The notes beneath the pieces are model-generated. The model was not told where the DNA came from. It ran no database searches and worked only from the letters and a program-made list of their open reading frames with translations. A stretch of DNA of 17,579 nucleotides from Hungatella sp. UBA4396 (GTDB lineage: Bacteria > Bacillota > Clostridia > Lachnospirales > Lachnospiraceae), in the NCBI GenBank assembly GCA_002389905.1, contig DGRE01000066.1, forward strand, positions 1 through 17,579. Direction: 5' to 3'. This document shows positions 6,336 through 14,031 of this stretch, piece after piece. The translations under genes were made by a program, and so were the position numbers. Each line of letters begins with the position of its first letter. Positions within the stretch are counted from its first letter, which is position 1.

Positions 6336-8216
6336 TTATAATACTGAGGCTCCGCCCTCATCCGGGGACAGCTTTTTCAAAAGCCAATATCCCCCATATG
6401 CCGGAATCTCCACCGCTTTTCCTTCCATCTCTTTTCCTGTTACCAGATCCGTATACACACCGTCATCCTCGTTGATCCAGGCCACTTTATCAAGTCCGCT
6501 GAAGTTATAAAGGGCAATCAGCTTTTCTCCTGTCCCTTCCCGTATAAGCCCCAGGACAGAATCATCCCAGGTATCTGCTGCTCTTACCTTCGCCTCCGTC
6601 CCAAAGACAGGATGAAGCCTCCTGATTTCTTCCAGTTTCTTAAGGCCGTTGAATATCCGTTCCTGGACGCTTCCTCTTTCCTGCCGTTTTTCTGCCAGAT
6701 CCCATCTGAAATCTCCCCGGTGCAGGTACCGGGAATCATCCTGCTTCCTGGGATCGTCATGGTAAGAGTAATCATTTTCCTGCCCGACCTCATCTCCGCT
6801 GTAAATAACCGGAATGCCGGATTGTGACAGCATATAGGCATGAAGCATAAAATTCAGCCTTATGGCCCTGTCTGTTTCCTCTTCATTTCCTTCGTATACG
6901 GCTTTTTCAATTCCGCACAGGGAAGCCGTGGTTCCGCACAGTCTGGCATCTCCTGATTCCGGATCAGAATTATACAACTCTCCCCTGGAAAAGGAGCCCG
7001 GATACTGCCCTGTCAGGAAATCATTTAGGTATTTTTTATGGCTGGTTTCTTCTATTCCAAACTGTTTCAACCACTGGTAATCAAGCCCCCACCCAATGTC
7101 ATCATGACAGCGCAGGTAATTTAAAAATACATACTCTTTAGGGAGTCTGCTCACCGCTTCCATCTGCTGGCGCAAAAGCCCTACATCCCTTGTGGCAACG
7201 CTGTTCCAGGTGGCGGCCATGGTGGTCACATTGTAAAGCATATGGCACTCCGGCTTTTCCACACTTCCAAAATACGGCACCACTTTATCCGGTTCCATCA
7301 CCACTTCCCCCAGAAGAAGAACCCCCGGACAGATGATCTCACAGATAATTCTTATGATTCTCACAATATTGTGGACCTGAGGCAGATTCCGGCAGTTGGT
7401 GTCCAACTGCTTCCAGATATAAGGAACCGCATCAATGCGGATCACATCAATTCCCTTATTCACCAGATTGATCATATTTCCAATCATCCCGTTAAGCACC
7501 AGAGGATTCCAGTAATTCAAATCCCACTGGTAAGGATAAAATGTGGTCATGACATATTTCCCCGCCTCCGGCACCCAGGTAAAATTGCCCGGAGCCGTAG
7601 TGGGGAACACCTCGGGAACGGTCTTCTCAAACTGAGCCAGAAGATCAAAGTTGTCATAGAAAAAATACCTGTCCTGGTACTCTCTGTCCCCTTCCCTGGC
7701 TCTTTTCGCCCACTGATGTTCCTCTGAGGTGTGGTTCATTACAAAATCCAGGCAGAGGCTGATGCACCGTTTATGGCATTCCTCCGCCAGGCTTTCTAAA
7801 TCCTCCATGGTTCCAAGCTCTTCCCTCACCTTTCCAAAGTCAGAGACAGCATATCCCCCGTCACTTTTTCCTTCCGGTGTGTCCAGAAGAGGCATTAAGT
7901 GCAGATAATTGATTCCGCATTCTTCAATATAATCCAGATGCCTCTTAACGCCCTCCAGATCTCCTGCAAAAGCGTCCACGTACATCATCATTCCGGCTAT
8001 GCCGTTTCCTTTATACCACGCCGGATTTTTACTGCGGATGCGGTCCAGCTCCTTTAATCCTTCTTTTCTGGACTGGTACCAGCTATACATCTGACCGCAC
8101 AAGTCCTCAAACTCCGGCATTCGGTTTTCATATAATTCACAGTACAGCCATTTCAGCTCGTCATAGTACATTTGAAACCGTTTTTCATATTCTCTGCAAT
8201 ATTCCATTTGTTTCAT
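6336..8216 (-). CDS. Amylosucrase-like GH13 enzyme (sucrose glucosyltransferase or hydrolase)
   Basis: A 626-residue cytoplasmic glycoside hydrolase family 13 protein without a signal peptide. It strongly resembles amylosucrases (subfamily 4) over its length, including a helical N-terminal region (about 1-75), the (beta/alpha)8 barrel and a C-terminal beta domain. Shared motifs are YVDAFAGDL (79-87), EGKSDGGYAVS (115-125), IRIDAVPYIWKQ with nucleophile D262, LLGEVV with acid/base E304, and CHDDIGW with D372. The pair D119 and R496 (DDSRYLHR) matches the salt bridge that shapes the sucrose pocket in Neisseria amylosucrase. Such enzymes cleave sucrose, releasing fructose and moving glucose to an alpha-1,4-glucan or to water. 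A Neisseria arginine in the acceptor region (R226, recalled from the literature) corresponds to P201, so hydrolysis versus polymerisation is undecided. It is the last gene of the ABC/GH32 operon, 33 bp after GH32. Confidence 0.87.
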   Translation of the reverse strand: MKQMEYCREYEKRFQMYYDELKWLYCELYENRMPEFEDLCGQMYSWYQSRKEGLKELDRIRSKNPAWYKGNGIAGMMMYVDAFAGDLEGVKRHLDYIEECGINYLHLMPLLDTPEGKSDGGYAVSDFGKVREELGTMEDLESLAEECHKRCISLCLDFVMNHTSEEHQWAKRAREGDREYQDRYFFYDNFDLLAQFEKTVPEVFPTTAPGNFTWVPEAGKYVMTTFYPYQWDLNYWNPLVLNGMIGNMINLVNKGIDVIRIDAVPYIWKQLDTNCRNLPQVHNIVRIIRIICEIICPGVLLLGEVVMEPDKVVPYFGSVEKPECHMLYNVTTMAATWNSVATRDVGLLRQQMEAVSRLPKEYVFLNYLRCHDDIGWGLDYQWLKQFGIEETSHKKYLNDFLTGQYPGSFSRGELYNSDPESGDARLCGTTASLCGIEKAVYEGNEEETDRAIRLNFMLHAYMLSQSGIPVIYSGDEVGQENDYSYHDDPRKQDDSRYLHRGDFRWDLAEKRQERGSVQERIFNGLKKLEEIRRLHPVFGTEAKVRAADTWDDSVLGLIREGTGEKLIALYNFSGLDKVAWINEDDGVYTDLVTGKEMEGKAVEIPAYGGYWLLKKLSPDEGGASVL

Positions 8217-8249
8217 TTTCCCCTGCCTTCTGCTCCTGCAAAGCTTCGG

Positions 8250-9566
8250 TCATTCCACCGTATAAAGAAGGAGCTCTTCCTTCCTGCCGGTGCATATGCC
8301 GCTTCCCAGGCCATATACCGTATTGGTAATCACAAATTCCCCGTTATTTACAAATACTTCAATCAGATTGGGGTCCACATAGACATCCAGGTGATATCCC
8401 TTCTTTAATTCCGGAGTGGAAAAAACCATCCTGCGTCCCTCGCTTTTACCGGACACCATGCTCCGGTCCGTACAGATTTTTCCTTCCCTGCGGAAAATAC
8501 GGTATCCCCCTATGTTGATCTCCTCCCCCTCTTCCAGCTCAATGGACAGACGGTATCCCGCCTCTCCGCTTTCAAACGGAGTTTCAATCTGCCTGCAATA
8601 GGCTTTTTTCACATTGGGATGGGGGCGGAAGAAGATGTGTCCATCCTCCGCCTCTGCCACTCTGGGCATACAAAACATCCCATTCCATTCCCCGTCAACA
8701 GCCTCCGGCATACGGGCCCAGGCCACCATAATCCTTCTGCCCTCTTCATCCACCGTACTCTGTGCCGCATATAGATCCAGGCCATAATCCATATATTGAT
8801 AATGATCCGGTATTTTCATGGTACAGGAGGCTTCATCAAAGTCCACCATCATGCAGATGGCCTGGCTTTCCTCCTCATACCCATCCTTTAAAAATCCTAT
8901 GGGAGAAAGGGTCAGAACCTTTCCCCCCTTTACCTCAAAATAATCCGGACATTCCCACATCCAGCCAAATCCGGCCTTTGATACGGAATTTACATAGGAC
9001 CAGTGATGCAGGTCATTGCTTTTGTAAAAAAGGAGCTTTCCGCTGCCTTCCGGCCCGCCGGTTCCAAGAACCATGTTCCAGCCGTTTTCTCCCCTCCATA
9101 CCTTAGGATCTCTGGTATGGGCTTTATGAGCCACCTCGGGGTCTTCAAAAGGAGGAATGATCATCCGCTTATCCCTGACGTTGTCAAAATGAAACCCATC
9201 CTCCGATGTAATCATCATCTGAGCAGAGACAAACTGGTCCCCAAGGCAGCGATTGGTGTCCTCCGGATCTTCTTCCAGATACTTAACACCCGTGTAAAAA
9301 AGATACATATTTCCATTGTATTCCACCCCGCTGCCGGAAAAACAGCCGTCCCGGTCTCCCGGTTTCGTAGGAAAAAGGGCGATCCCCCGATGTTCCCAGC
9401 AAATTAAATCCTCGCTTACCGCATGGCCCCAATGAATCCTCCCCCATCTCGGTTCATAGGGAAAGCACTGGTAAAATATATGGTATTTTCCCTGATAATA
9501 GATAAATCCGTTGGGATCATTGATCCAGTTCCCCGGAGCTTTTATATGTATCATATTTTTAGTCAT
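8250..9566 (-). CDS. GH32 beta-fructosidase (sucrose/fructo-oligosaccharide or sucrose-6-phosphate hydrolase)
   Basis: A 438-residue glycoside hydrolase family 32 enzyme that cleaves terminal beta-fructosyl bonds of sucrose or fructo-oligosaccharides. The catalytic residues are in the expected motifs: nucleophile D17 (WINDPNG), transition-state stabiliser D153 (RDPKVW) and acid/base E205 (WECPD). The five-bladed propeller is followed by a compact beta-sandwich (about 345-438), slightly shorter than in common family members. There is no signal peptide, so it is cytoplasmic and acts on sugar taken up by the upstream permease. An in-frame start at 9668 would add 34 unrelated residues and overlap the permease gene by 82 bp. 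The ATG at 9566 gives the normal family N-terminus and a 20-bp gap, though its AAGGG ribosome site is modest. Because import is by ABC transport and not PTS, unphosphorylated substrates are more likely. Confidence 0.93.
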   Translation of the reverse strand: MTKNMIHIKAPGNWINDPNGFIYYQGKYHIFYQCFPYEPRWGRIHWGHAVSEDLICWEHRGIALFPTKPGDRDGCFSGSGVEYNGNMYLFYTGVKYLEEDPEDTNRCLGDQFVSAQMMITSEDGFHFDNVRDKRMIIPPFEDPEVAHKAHTRDPKVWRGENGWNMVLGTGGPEGSGKLLFYKSNDLHHWSYVNSVSKAGFGWMWECPDYFEVKGGKVLTLSPIGFLKDGYEEESQAICMMVDFDEASCTMKIPDHYQYMDYGLDLYAAQSTVDEEGRRIMVAWARMPEAVDGEWNGMFCMPRVAEAEDGHIFFRPHPNVKKAYCRQIETPFESGEAGYRLSIELEEGEEINIGGYRIFRREGKICTDRSMVSGKSEGRRMVFSTPELKKGYHLDVYVDPNLIEVFVNNGEFVITNTVYGLGSGICTGRKEELLLYTVE

Positions 9567-9586
9567 AGTAATCAAGCCCTTTTTAT

Positions 9587-10450
9587 TTATTTTACCGCCC
9601 CGGCAACTACACCGCTGACGATTTGTTTCTGAAGCAGGATATATAAAATCAGTACCGGTATTACGCATAAGAGCAGCCCGGCCATAATGGTTCCGTAATC
9701 TGCGGAATAGGTTCCGTAAAAACTGTAAGTAGAAAGCGGCAGTGTCAGCAGCTTTTTATCGGACAGCACCAGAGACGGCAGCAGGAAATCATTCCAGAAA
9801 GCCAGTGAATTTAAAATTACCATAGTAGAAATGATCGGCTTCAACAGCGGAAAAACAATCATGAAAAATGTCTGCCTGTGGGTACAGCCGTCAATGTGTG
9901 CGGCTTCCTCCAGGGCCAGGGGCACATTTCCCCTGATAAAGCCGTGAAACATGAATACAGACATTGCCATGGAAAATCCCGTATGCATGAATATCAAAGT
10001 GACTCTGTGGTTCAGCACACTCAGCTTCCCTCCGTAAATGCTGACCAAAGGAATCATAATGGCCTGGAAGGGGATGATCATGGACGCTACCATCAATACA
10101 AAGGTGATTCTGGATATCATATTGTTGTTCCGTACGATGTAATAAGCCAGCATTGCCGCCAGAATCGTCACCAAAAGTGTGGCCGATGCAGTTATGATAA
10201 AGGAGTTTGTAAATGCATTTAAAAAGTCCATCTGCCTGAAGGCTTTCTCAAAATTATCAAAGGACAGTCCTTTGATGGTAAAAAGCCATGAAAACGGATT
10301 CTTGATAATGTCCCGTTTCTGTTTCAGCGAATTGATGAGCACCATGCAAAACGGAAACATATAGAGGATGAATACGAGCACCAGCCCCACCACAGCCGTT
10401 CTGTTTGCTGCCTTTTTCTTTTCTCCTCCAACACCTGTCTGCTTTTCCAT
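9587..10450 (-). CDS. CUT1 ABC sugar transporter permease (MalG-type)
   Basis: A 287-residue inner-membrane permease of the carbohydrate-uptake CUT1 class, with about six membrane segments. The ATPase-contact EAA loop reads EEAAHIDGC near residues 181-189 and continues to the FPLLKP end of the loop. The start at 10450 is chosen because it forms TAATG with the stop of the preceding permease gene and has a long AAGGAGGTGG ribosome site. An earlier in-frame ATG at 10504 would overlap that gene by 55 bp. It pairs with the upstream permease to form the channel. Neither this operon nor the rest of the window encodes the needed ATPase. Confidence 0.95.
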   Translation of the reverse strand: MEKQTGVGGEKKKAANRTAVVGLVLVFILYMFPFCMVLINSLKQKRDIIKNPFSWLFTIKGLSFDNFEKAFRQMDFLNAFTNSFIITASATLLVTILAAMLAYYIVRNNNMISRITFVLMVASMIIPFQAIMIPLVSIYGGKLSVLNHRVTLIFMHTGFSMAMSVFMFHGFIRGNVPLALEEAAHIDGCTHRQTFFMIVFPLLKPIISTMVILNSLAFWNDFLLPSLVLSDKKLLTLPLSTYSFYGTYSADYGTIMAGLLLCVIPVLILYILLQKQIVSGVVAGAVK

Positions 10451-11316
10451 TATGCTTCCACCTCCTTCTTCTTTGTCAAATACACCTGGATTCCGCTGAT
10501 ACATGCCACGATCAGGAACAGAATCAGTGCCTCCGCCTGGCCCACGCCAAACTGCCTTGAAGTAAAGGCTTTTTCATACACATGCATTGCCGCCATTTCT
10601 GTGGTCCCGTAAGGCGCTCCTGCCGTTAAAGAAAGGTTTACATCGTATACCATAAATGCCCTGGACAGGGTCAGAAACAGGCAAATCGTAATAGAAGACA
10701 TCATAAGAGGCATAATAATGTCCTTCATCTTCCTCCACCCCGATGCTCCGTCAATGGTGGAAGCTTCCAGCACATCCTCACTCATTCCCATAAAACCAGC
10801 CACATAAATAAGAATCATGTACCCTGAAAGCTGCCATACTGTGACGATCACCAGGGCTGCAAAAGCCTTTGACGGCTCTGAAAGCCAGGAAGCCTCAAAT
10901 AAGCCCCAGCCTGTTGATTCTCCAATCCCTACAAATACCCTGGAAAATACAAACTGCCAGATATATCCCAAAACAATTCCTCCGATCAGGTTTGGCGTAA
11001 AAAATCCTGCCCGGAAAAAATTCTGTCCCTTGATTCCCCTTGTCAGCAGGTAGGCAATGAAAAATGCCAGCACATTGACTAAAACCACCACCACGATCAC
11101 ATACCGGAAGGTGAGAAGAAGGGACCGCCAGAACTGGCCGTCTTTCACCACTCCCCCGAAATTTTGCAGACCTACGAAGTTTTTTACATCAGAAACCCCG
11201 TTCCAGTCCGTCAGTGTCAGATATACGCCATAGACAAACGGAAGGATCACAACCGCTAAAAAGCAAAACAACCCAGGCAAAGCAAACATGAAAAAGTCTT
11301 TATTTTTTGAACTCAT
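10450..11316 (-). CDS. CUT1 ABC sugar transporter permease (MalF/UgpA-type)
   Basis: A 288-residue polytopic permease with six likely membrane segments, the first at about residues 10-35. The EAA loop reads LEASTIDGASGW near 183-194 and ends with IIMPLM. It lacks the long periplasmic insertion of enterobacterial MalF, like most Gram-positive relatives. The ATG at 11316 follows GGGGAGGGG by a short spacing. It lies 14 bp after the binding protein gene and overlaps the next permease by one base. Sugars of this class include sucrose, raffinose and fructo-oligosaccharides; the neighbouring GH32 and amylosucrase-like enzymes favour sucrose or short fructans. Confidence 0.95.
   Translation of the reverse strand: MSSKNKDFFMFALPGLFCFLAVVILPFVYGVYLTLTDWNGVSDVKNFVGLQNFGGVVKDGQFWRSLLLTFRYVIVVVVLVNVLAFFIAYLLTRGIKGQNFFRAGFFTPNLIGGIVLGYIWQFVFSRVFVGIGESTGWGLFEASWLSEPSKAFAALVIVTVWQLSGYMILIYVAGFMGMSEDVLEASTIDGASGWRKMKDIIMPLMMSSITICLFLTLSRAFMVYDVNLSLTAGAPYGTTEMAAMHVYEKAFTSRQFGVGQAEALILFLIVACISGIQVYLTKKKEVEA
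10458..10467 (-). promoter_or_regulatory. Ribosome binding site deciding the second permease start
   Basis: The minus strand reads AAGGAGGTGG, near-complete complementarity to the 16S rRNA tail, 7 nt before the ATG at 10450. It lies within the last codons of the preceding permease gene and supports coupled translation through the TAATG overlap. Confidence 0.85.
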
Positions 11317-11330
11317 TTGACACCCCTCCC

Positions 11331-12707
11331 CTATTTCTGGCTCTCCCAGTAACCTTCAACCGATTCTGTTAATTCCTCCCGTCCGCTTCTTCCTGCAAGA
11401 TATTTCTGCATGGCAGCCCCCAGGGCAGACCAATGGTCATTTGGCACGATGGCAGACGCATTGAATGCTTTTTCCTCATGTACCTTATTATATATATCCC
11501 GGCTTAAGGGATCAGCCGGTTCATATGGATTGTTCTGAAACGGAGGAATTAAGTTGCACGTTTTTACAATCATCTGCTGTCCGGTCTCGCTGAATACCAT
11601 CCATCTTAAAAACTCCTTTGCCGCTTCCCTTTCTTTCTCTGACACAACCTTCCCGTCTACCATAATCTGCTTGGAAGGAGATGCCTGGATATGGCTGTTT
11701 GCAAAATCCCGGGGATCGTCACTTAAAAAATATGGAAGGAATCCATATTCATCCTCATTTTCAGCCCCTGCTTCCCGAAGATTGGGCCACGCCCAGTTGC
11801 CGTTAAACCAAAAAGCAGTTTTTCCATCGGCAAGGTCAATAGCCATCTCATCATAATCAGCTCCCAAGGGGTCCTTTTGGGCTACATTATGCTCTTTCAG
11901 CACATCAAACATATTTAAAAACTGATCCAGGCGGCTATAAGTTTTTAAATCCAGCGCCCCTGCCTTAATGGCTTCTATGGCTTCCTGGGCTCCCTCAGAG
12001 GTTCCGTCATAAGTCTCATATATGTATTGCAGATGGTGAGCTCCCAGGGACCAGTCTTCCTTTGCCAGGACCACCGGCCGTTTCATGCCTGCAACCTCCA
12101 GTCTGTCCAAAAACTCTATGAATTTCCTTTGTGTTGTCAGGGCCGAAGGATGAAACTCCTCTCCCAAAAGCTCCTCAATCACCGCTTTGTTATAAATCAG
12201 GCCCCGGCCTTCGATACAAAGAGGAAAACTGTAAACCATTTCATCCACCTTTGTCAGATATTCCTCTGCCTCTGCAGTCCAGGGCTCCCCCGTCAGATCA
12301 GCCGCTTTTTCCTTTGCCAGAGCAATGACATCCGTAGTATCCAAAATGGCCATGGTAGGCGGCGTCCCGGAATTATACATGCTGACTACCTTTGTGTAGG
12401 GAGAATCTCCATCCGTCACCGGCATAACCTCCACATGGATTCCTGACTCCTGTTCAAATATTTCTGCCATCTTCGTAAGCGCCACCTGTATTTCCGCCTT
12501 TGAATTTAAAAGCGTGATCCTTGCCTCGGACAGGGAAGAATCGTATTCAAACGTATCAATAGAAATATCAATCGGTTCCTCCTTTACCACTTTGCCGGGA
12601 TCATCCGGATCACTTGCAAAGCCAAACCGGCATCCAGTCAGCACTGCCGCCGCCAAAACCATAAAAAGCCCCAGTTTGACGGCTCTGGTAAACATCTTCT
12701 TTTTCAT
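11331..12707 (-). CDS. CUT1 ABC transporter sugar-binding lipoprotein
   Basis: A 458-residue extracellular solute-binding protein of family 1. The N-terminal signal is Lys-rich followed by a hydrophobic stretch and an LTGC lipobox, so C26 is the predicted lipidated residue. The mature protein has the usual two-lobe binding-protein pattern with late segments such as GKTAFWFNGNWAWPNL, a Trp-rich stretch of the kind that stacks on sugar rings. An AAGGAGG ribosome site lies 8 nt upstream of the ATG. It is the first gene of the five-gene transport and hydrolysis operon and sits immediately downstream of a promoter overlaid by LacI-type operators. The ligand is not readable directly; sucrose or fructo-oligosaccharide is inferred from the downstream enzymes. 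Confidence 0.94.
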   Translation of the reverse strand: MKKKMFTRAVKLGLFMVLAAAVLTGCRFGFASDPDDPGKVVKEEPIDISIDTFEYDSSLSEARITLLNSKAEIQVALTKMAEIFEQESGIHVEVMPVTDGDSPYTKVVSMYNSGTPPTMAILDTTDVIALAKEKAADLTGEPWTAEAEEYLTKVDEMVYSFPLCIEGRGLIYNKAVIEELLGEEFHPSALTTQRKFIEFLDRLEVAGMKRPVVLAKEDWSLGAHHLQYIYETYDGTSEGAQEAIEAIKAGALDLKTYSRLDQFLNMFDVLKEHNVAQKDPLGADYDEMAIDLADGKTAFWFNGNWAWPNLREAGAENEDEYGFLPYFLSDDPRDFANSHIQASPSKQIMVDGKVVSEKEREAAKEFLRWMVFSETGQQMIVKTCNLIPPFQNNPYEPADPLSRDIYNKVHEEKAFNASAIVPNDHWSALGAAMQKYLAGRSGREELTESVEGYWESQK

Positions 12708-12741
12708 TACCCGCTCCTCCTTGTTATGTTTGAAACCTTAT

Positions 12742-12769
12742 AGTAACCGGTAAAGTAACCGGTTACTTT
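12742..12769. promoter_or_regulatory. Paired LacI-type operators downstream of the ABC operon promoter
   Basis: A perfect 18-bp palindrome, AAAGTAACCGGTTACTTT, occupies 12752-12769. A weaker partner is centred 12 bp away at 12748/12749, sharing the direct repeat AGTAACCGGT (12742-12751 and 12754-12763). Even-length palindromes with a central CG step are typical LacI-family operators. The sites begin roughly at +3 of the ABC operon transcript, where bound repressor would block initiation or early elongation. The neighbouring LacI-type protein is the likely ligand. Confidence 0.82.
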
Positions 12770-12778
12770 CGTGATTTC

Positions 12779-12807
12779 ATCATAACATCCAGACATCCCC
12801 ATGTCAA
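12779..12807 (-). promoter_or_regulatory. Predicted sigma-A promoter of the ABC/GH32/GH13 operon
   Basis: The minus strand has a perfect TTGACA (12802-12807), a 17-bp spacer and TATGAT (12779-12784), one base from consensus. Transcription should start near 12772, leaving a 5' leader of about 65 nt that contains the paired operators. A promoter this strong needs repression for control, in line with operators placed just downstream. Confidence 0.83.
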
Positions 12808-12850
12808 TACTAAATATGCTTTTTCTATTGGATTTCCCCATTGTTTCTGA

Positions 12851-12870
12851 TGGAAGGTACGGCCCTTCCA
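12851..12870. repeat. Seven-base-pair inverted repeat in the divergent control region
   Basis: TGGAAGG (12851-12857) and CCTTCCA (12864-12870) form a perfect inverted repeat with a 6-bp centre. It lies between the two promoters, next to the second operator pair but with an unrelated sequence. It could be a site for another regulator, such as a global one or the response regulator encoded downstream. No T-run follows on either strand, so it is not a terminator. Confidence 0.45.
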
Positions 12871-12871
12871 A

Positions 12872-12892
12872 AACCGGTTACTTAACCGATTA
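12872..12892. promoter_or_regulatory. Paired LacI-type operators upstream of the regulator promoter
   Basis: AACCGGTTACTT (12872-12883) repeats 12 bases of the perfect palindrome at 12757-12768. A degenerate partner, AACCGATTA, follows with its centre exactly 12 bp further on. Both lie just upstream of the -35 box (12896) of the LacI gene. They may allow autoregulation, or looping to the other pair 115-139 bp away. Confidence 0.75.
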
Positions 12893-12895
12893 TCC

Positions 12896-12923
12896 TTGAC
12901 ACGTCTTCAATTTTTGTTATACT
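12896..12923 (+). promoter_or_regulatory. Predicted sigma-A promoter of the LacI/three-component operon
   Basis: TTGACA (12896-12901) and TATACT (12918-12923) are separated by 16 bp. The predicted start lies near 12930, about 33 nt before the ATG at 12963. The paired operators end 4 bp upstream of the -35 box. Confidence 0.82.
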
Positions 12924-12962
12924 GAAATCAAGAATTTTCGACAGAACACGAAAGGACGCAGA

Positions 12963-14000
12963 ATGGCACCTAAAAAAAATATTACCTTTGACGATATTGC
13001 AAAATATACCAATTTTTCCAAGACGACCATTTCCAGGTATTTCAATAATCCCGATTCCCTTACTGTGGAAAACCAGGAAATCATTTCCGATGCCCTGGTA
13101 AAGCTGAACTACAAGGAAAACAAGGTGGCCCGCATCCTTGCAAGCGGAAAAACAGAGTTTATTGGTATCATCATTCCAAACCTGTATCTCCATTATTACT
13201 CTGAAATTTTGAACCAGATTCTGTCCACCTATGAGACCTTTGGCTATAAATTTCTTGTATTCACCGGCCATGAAAATGCAGAAATGGAACGGAAGTATAT
13301 TCAGGAACTGCTGGCCTATAAAATTGAAGGGTTAATCATTTTAAGCCATACCCTTTCCTCCCGGGAACTGGCATCCCTGCAGATTCCCATTGTGGCGATT
13401 GAAAGGGAAGATAAACACGTGTGCAGCATCAACACTGATAATTATATGGGCGCAGTCCAGGCTGCAGGCCTTCTTGCCCGGCACCAATGCGATATTCTGA
13501 TCCACATTAACACGCCAACCTCCCCCGACGTCCCTGCTTATGGACGTATCCAAGGCTTTGAGGACTTCTGCAAAGAGAATCATGCAGATCACAAAATTTT
13601 CTGTCTGGAGATAAAAAACACATATGACTCCATCCATCAGGCTTTAAACAACGTTCTGGACCAATTGGAATCCGATTATCCTCATTTGAAAAAAGGAATT
13701 TTTGTTTCCAATGACACTCATGCCACCATTCTTTTAAACCAGATTTTCCGCAAATACGGAAACTTGCCGGACAATTATCTGATTATGGGCTTTGATGATT
13801 CTGCCGTTTCCAGGGAAGCCATCATTCCTATCAGCACCATTGGACAGCAGATTGATAAAATCGCTTTTGAAGCAGTCAGCCTTCTTGTAACACTGATGAA
13901 TGAACGGAAGAAAAGAAGGCCGGCCCCCTTAAAGGAACCGGTCCATAAAACCATCACTCCTATTTTGATTCGCAGGGAAACCACGGAAAAGAACAAATAA
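12963..14000 (+). CDS. LacI-family transcriptional regulator
   Basis: A 345-residue sugar-responsive repressor. Residues 7-55 form the LacI helix-turn-helix (TFDDIAKYT, then SKTTISRYFN as recognition helix), with the hinge helix NKVARILASG at 53-62. The remainder (about 65-330) is a periplasmic-binding-protein-like effector domain, with the SNDTHA and MGFDDS motifs typical of the family. An AAAGGA ribosome site lies 6 nt before the ATG. It is divergent from the ABC operon and the gap carries palindromic operators at both promoters, so it most likely represses the sucrose or fructan operon and autoregulates. The effector is inferred to be sucrose, a fructo-oligosaccharide or a breakdown product. 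It heads the operon that also encodes the three-component sensor, with 31 bp to the next gene. Confidence 0.95.
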   Translation: MAPKKNITFDDIAKYTNFSKTTISRYFNNPDSLTVENQEIISDALVKLNYKENKVARILASGKTEFIGIIIPNLYLHYYSEILNQILSTYETFGYKFLVFTGHENAEMERKYIQELLAYKIEGLIILSHTLSSRELASLQIPIVAIEREDKHVCSINTDNYMGAVQAAGLLARHQCDILIHINTPTSPDVPAYGRIQGFEDFCKENHADHKIFCLEIKNTYDSIHQALNNVLDQLESDYPHLKKGIFVSNDTHATILLNQIFRKYGNLPDNYLIMGFDDSAVSREAIIPISTIGQQIDKIAFEAVSLLVTLMNERKKRRPAPLKEPVHKTITPILIRRETTEKNK

Positions 14001-14031
14001 ATGCTTTATCTATGAGAAAGGATAAAATCAA

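Noticed and set aside
7242..7727. 161-residue reading frame opposite the GH13 gene
   Set aside because: It is antisense to conserved catalytic-domain codons, has a His/Pro-rich nonsense-like composition and no ribosome site.
9567..9668. Longer GH32 protein starting at 9668
   Set aside because: It would overlap the permease gene by 82 bp and adds residues that do not resemble any GH32 N-terminus; there is no signal peptide in it.
10451..10504. Longer second permease starting at 10504
   Set aside because: The AAGGAGGTGG site and TAATG junction clearly mark the start at 10450.
12784..12805. Short repeats in the ABC promoter spacer (GACAT/ATGTC inverted, ACATCC direct)
   Set aside because: The units are five or six bases and lie in promoter sequence; chance is a sufficient explanation.
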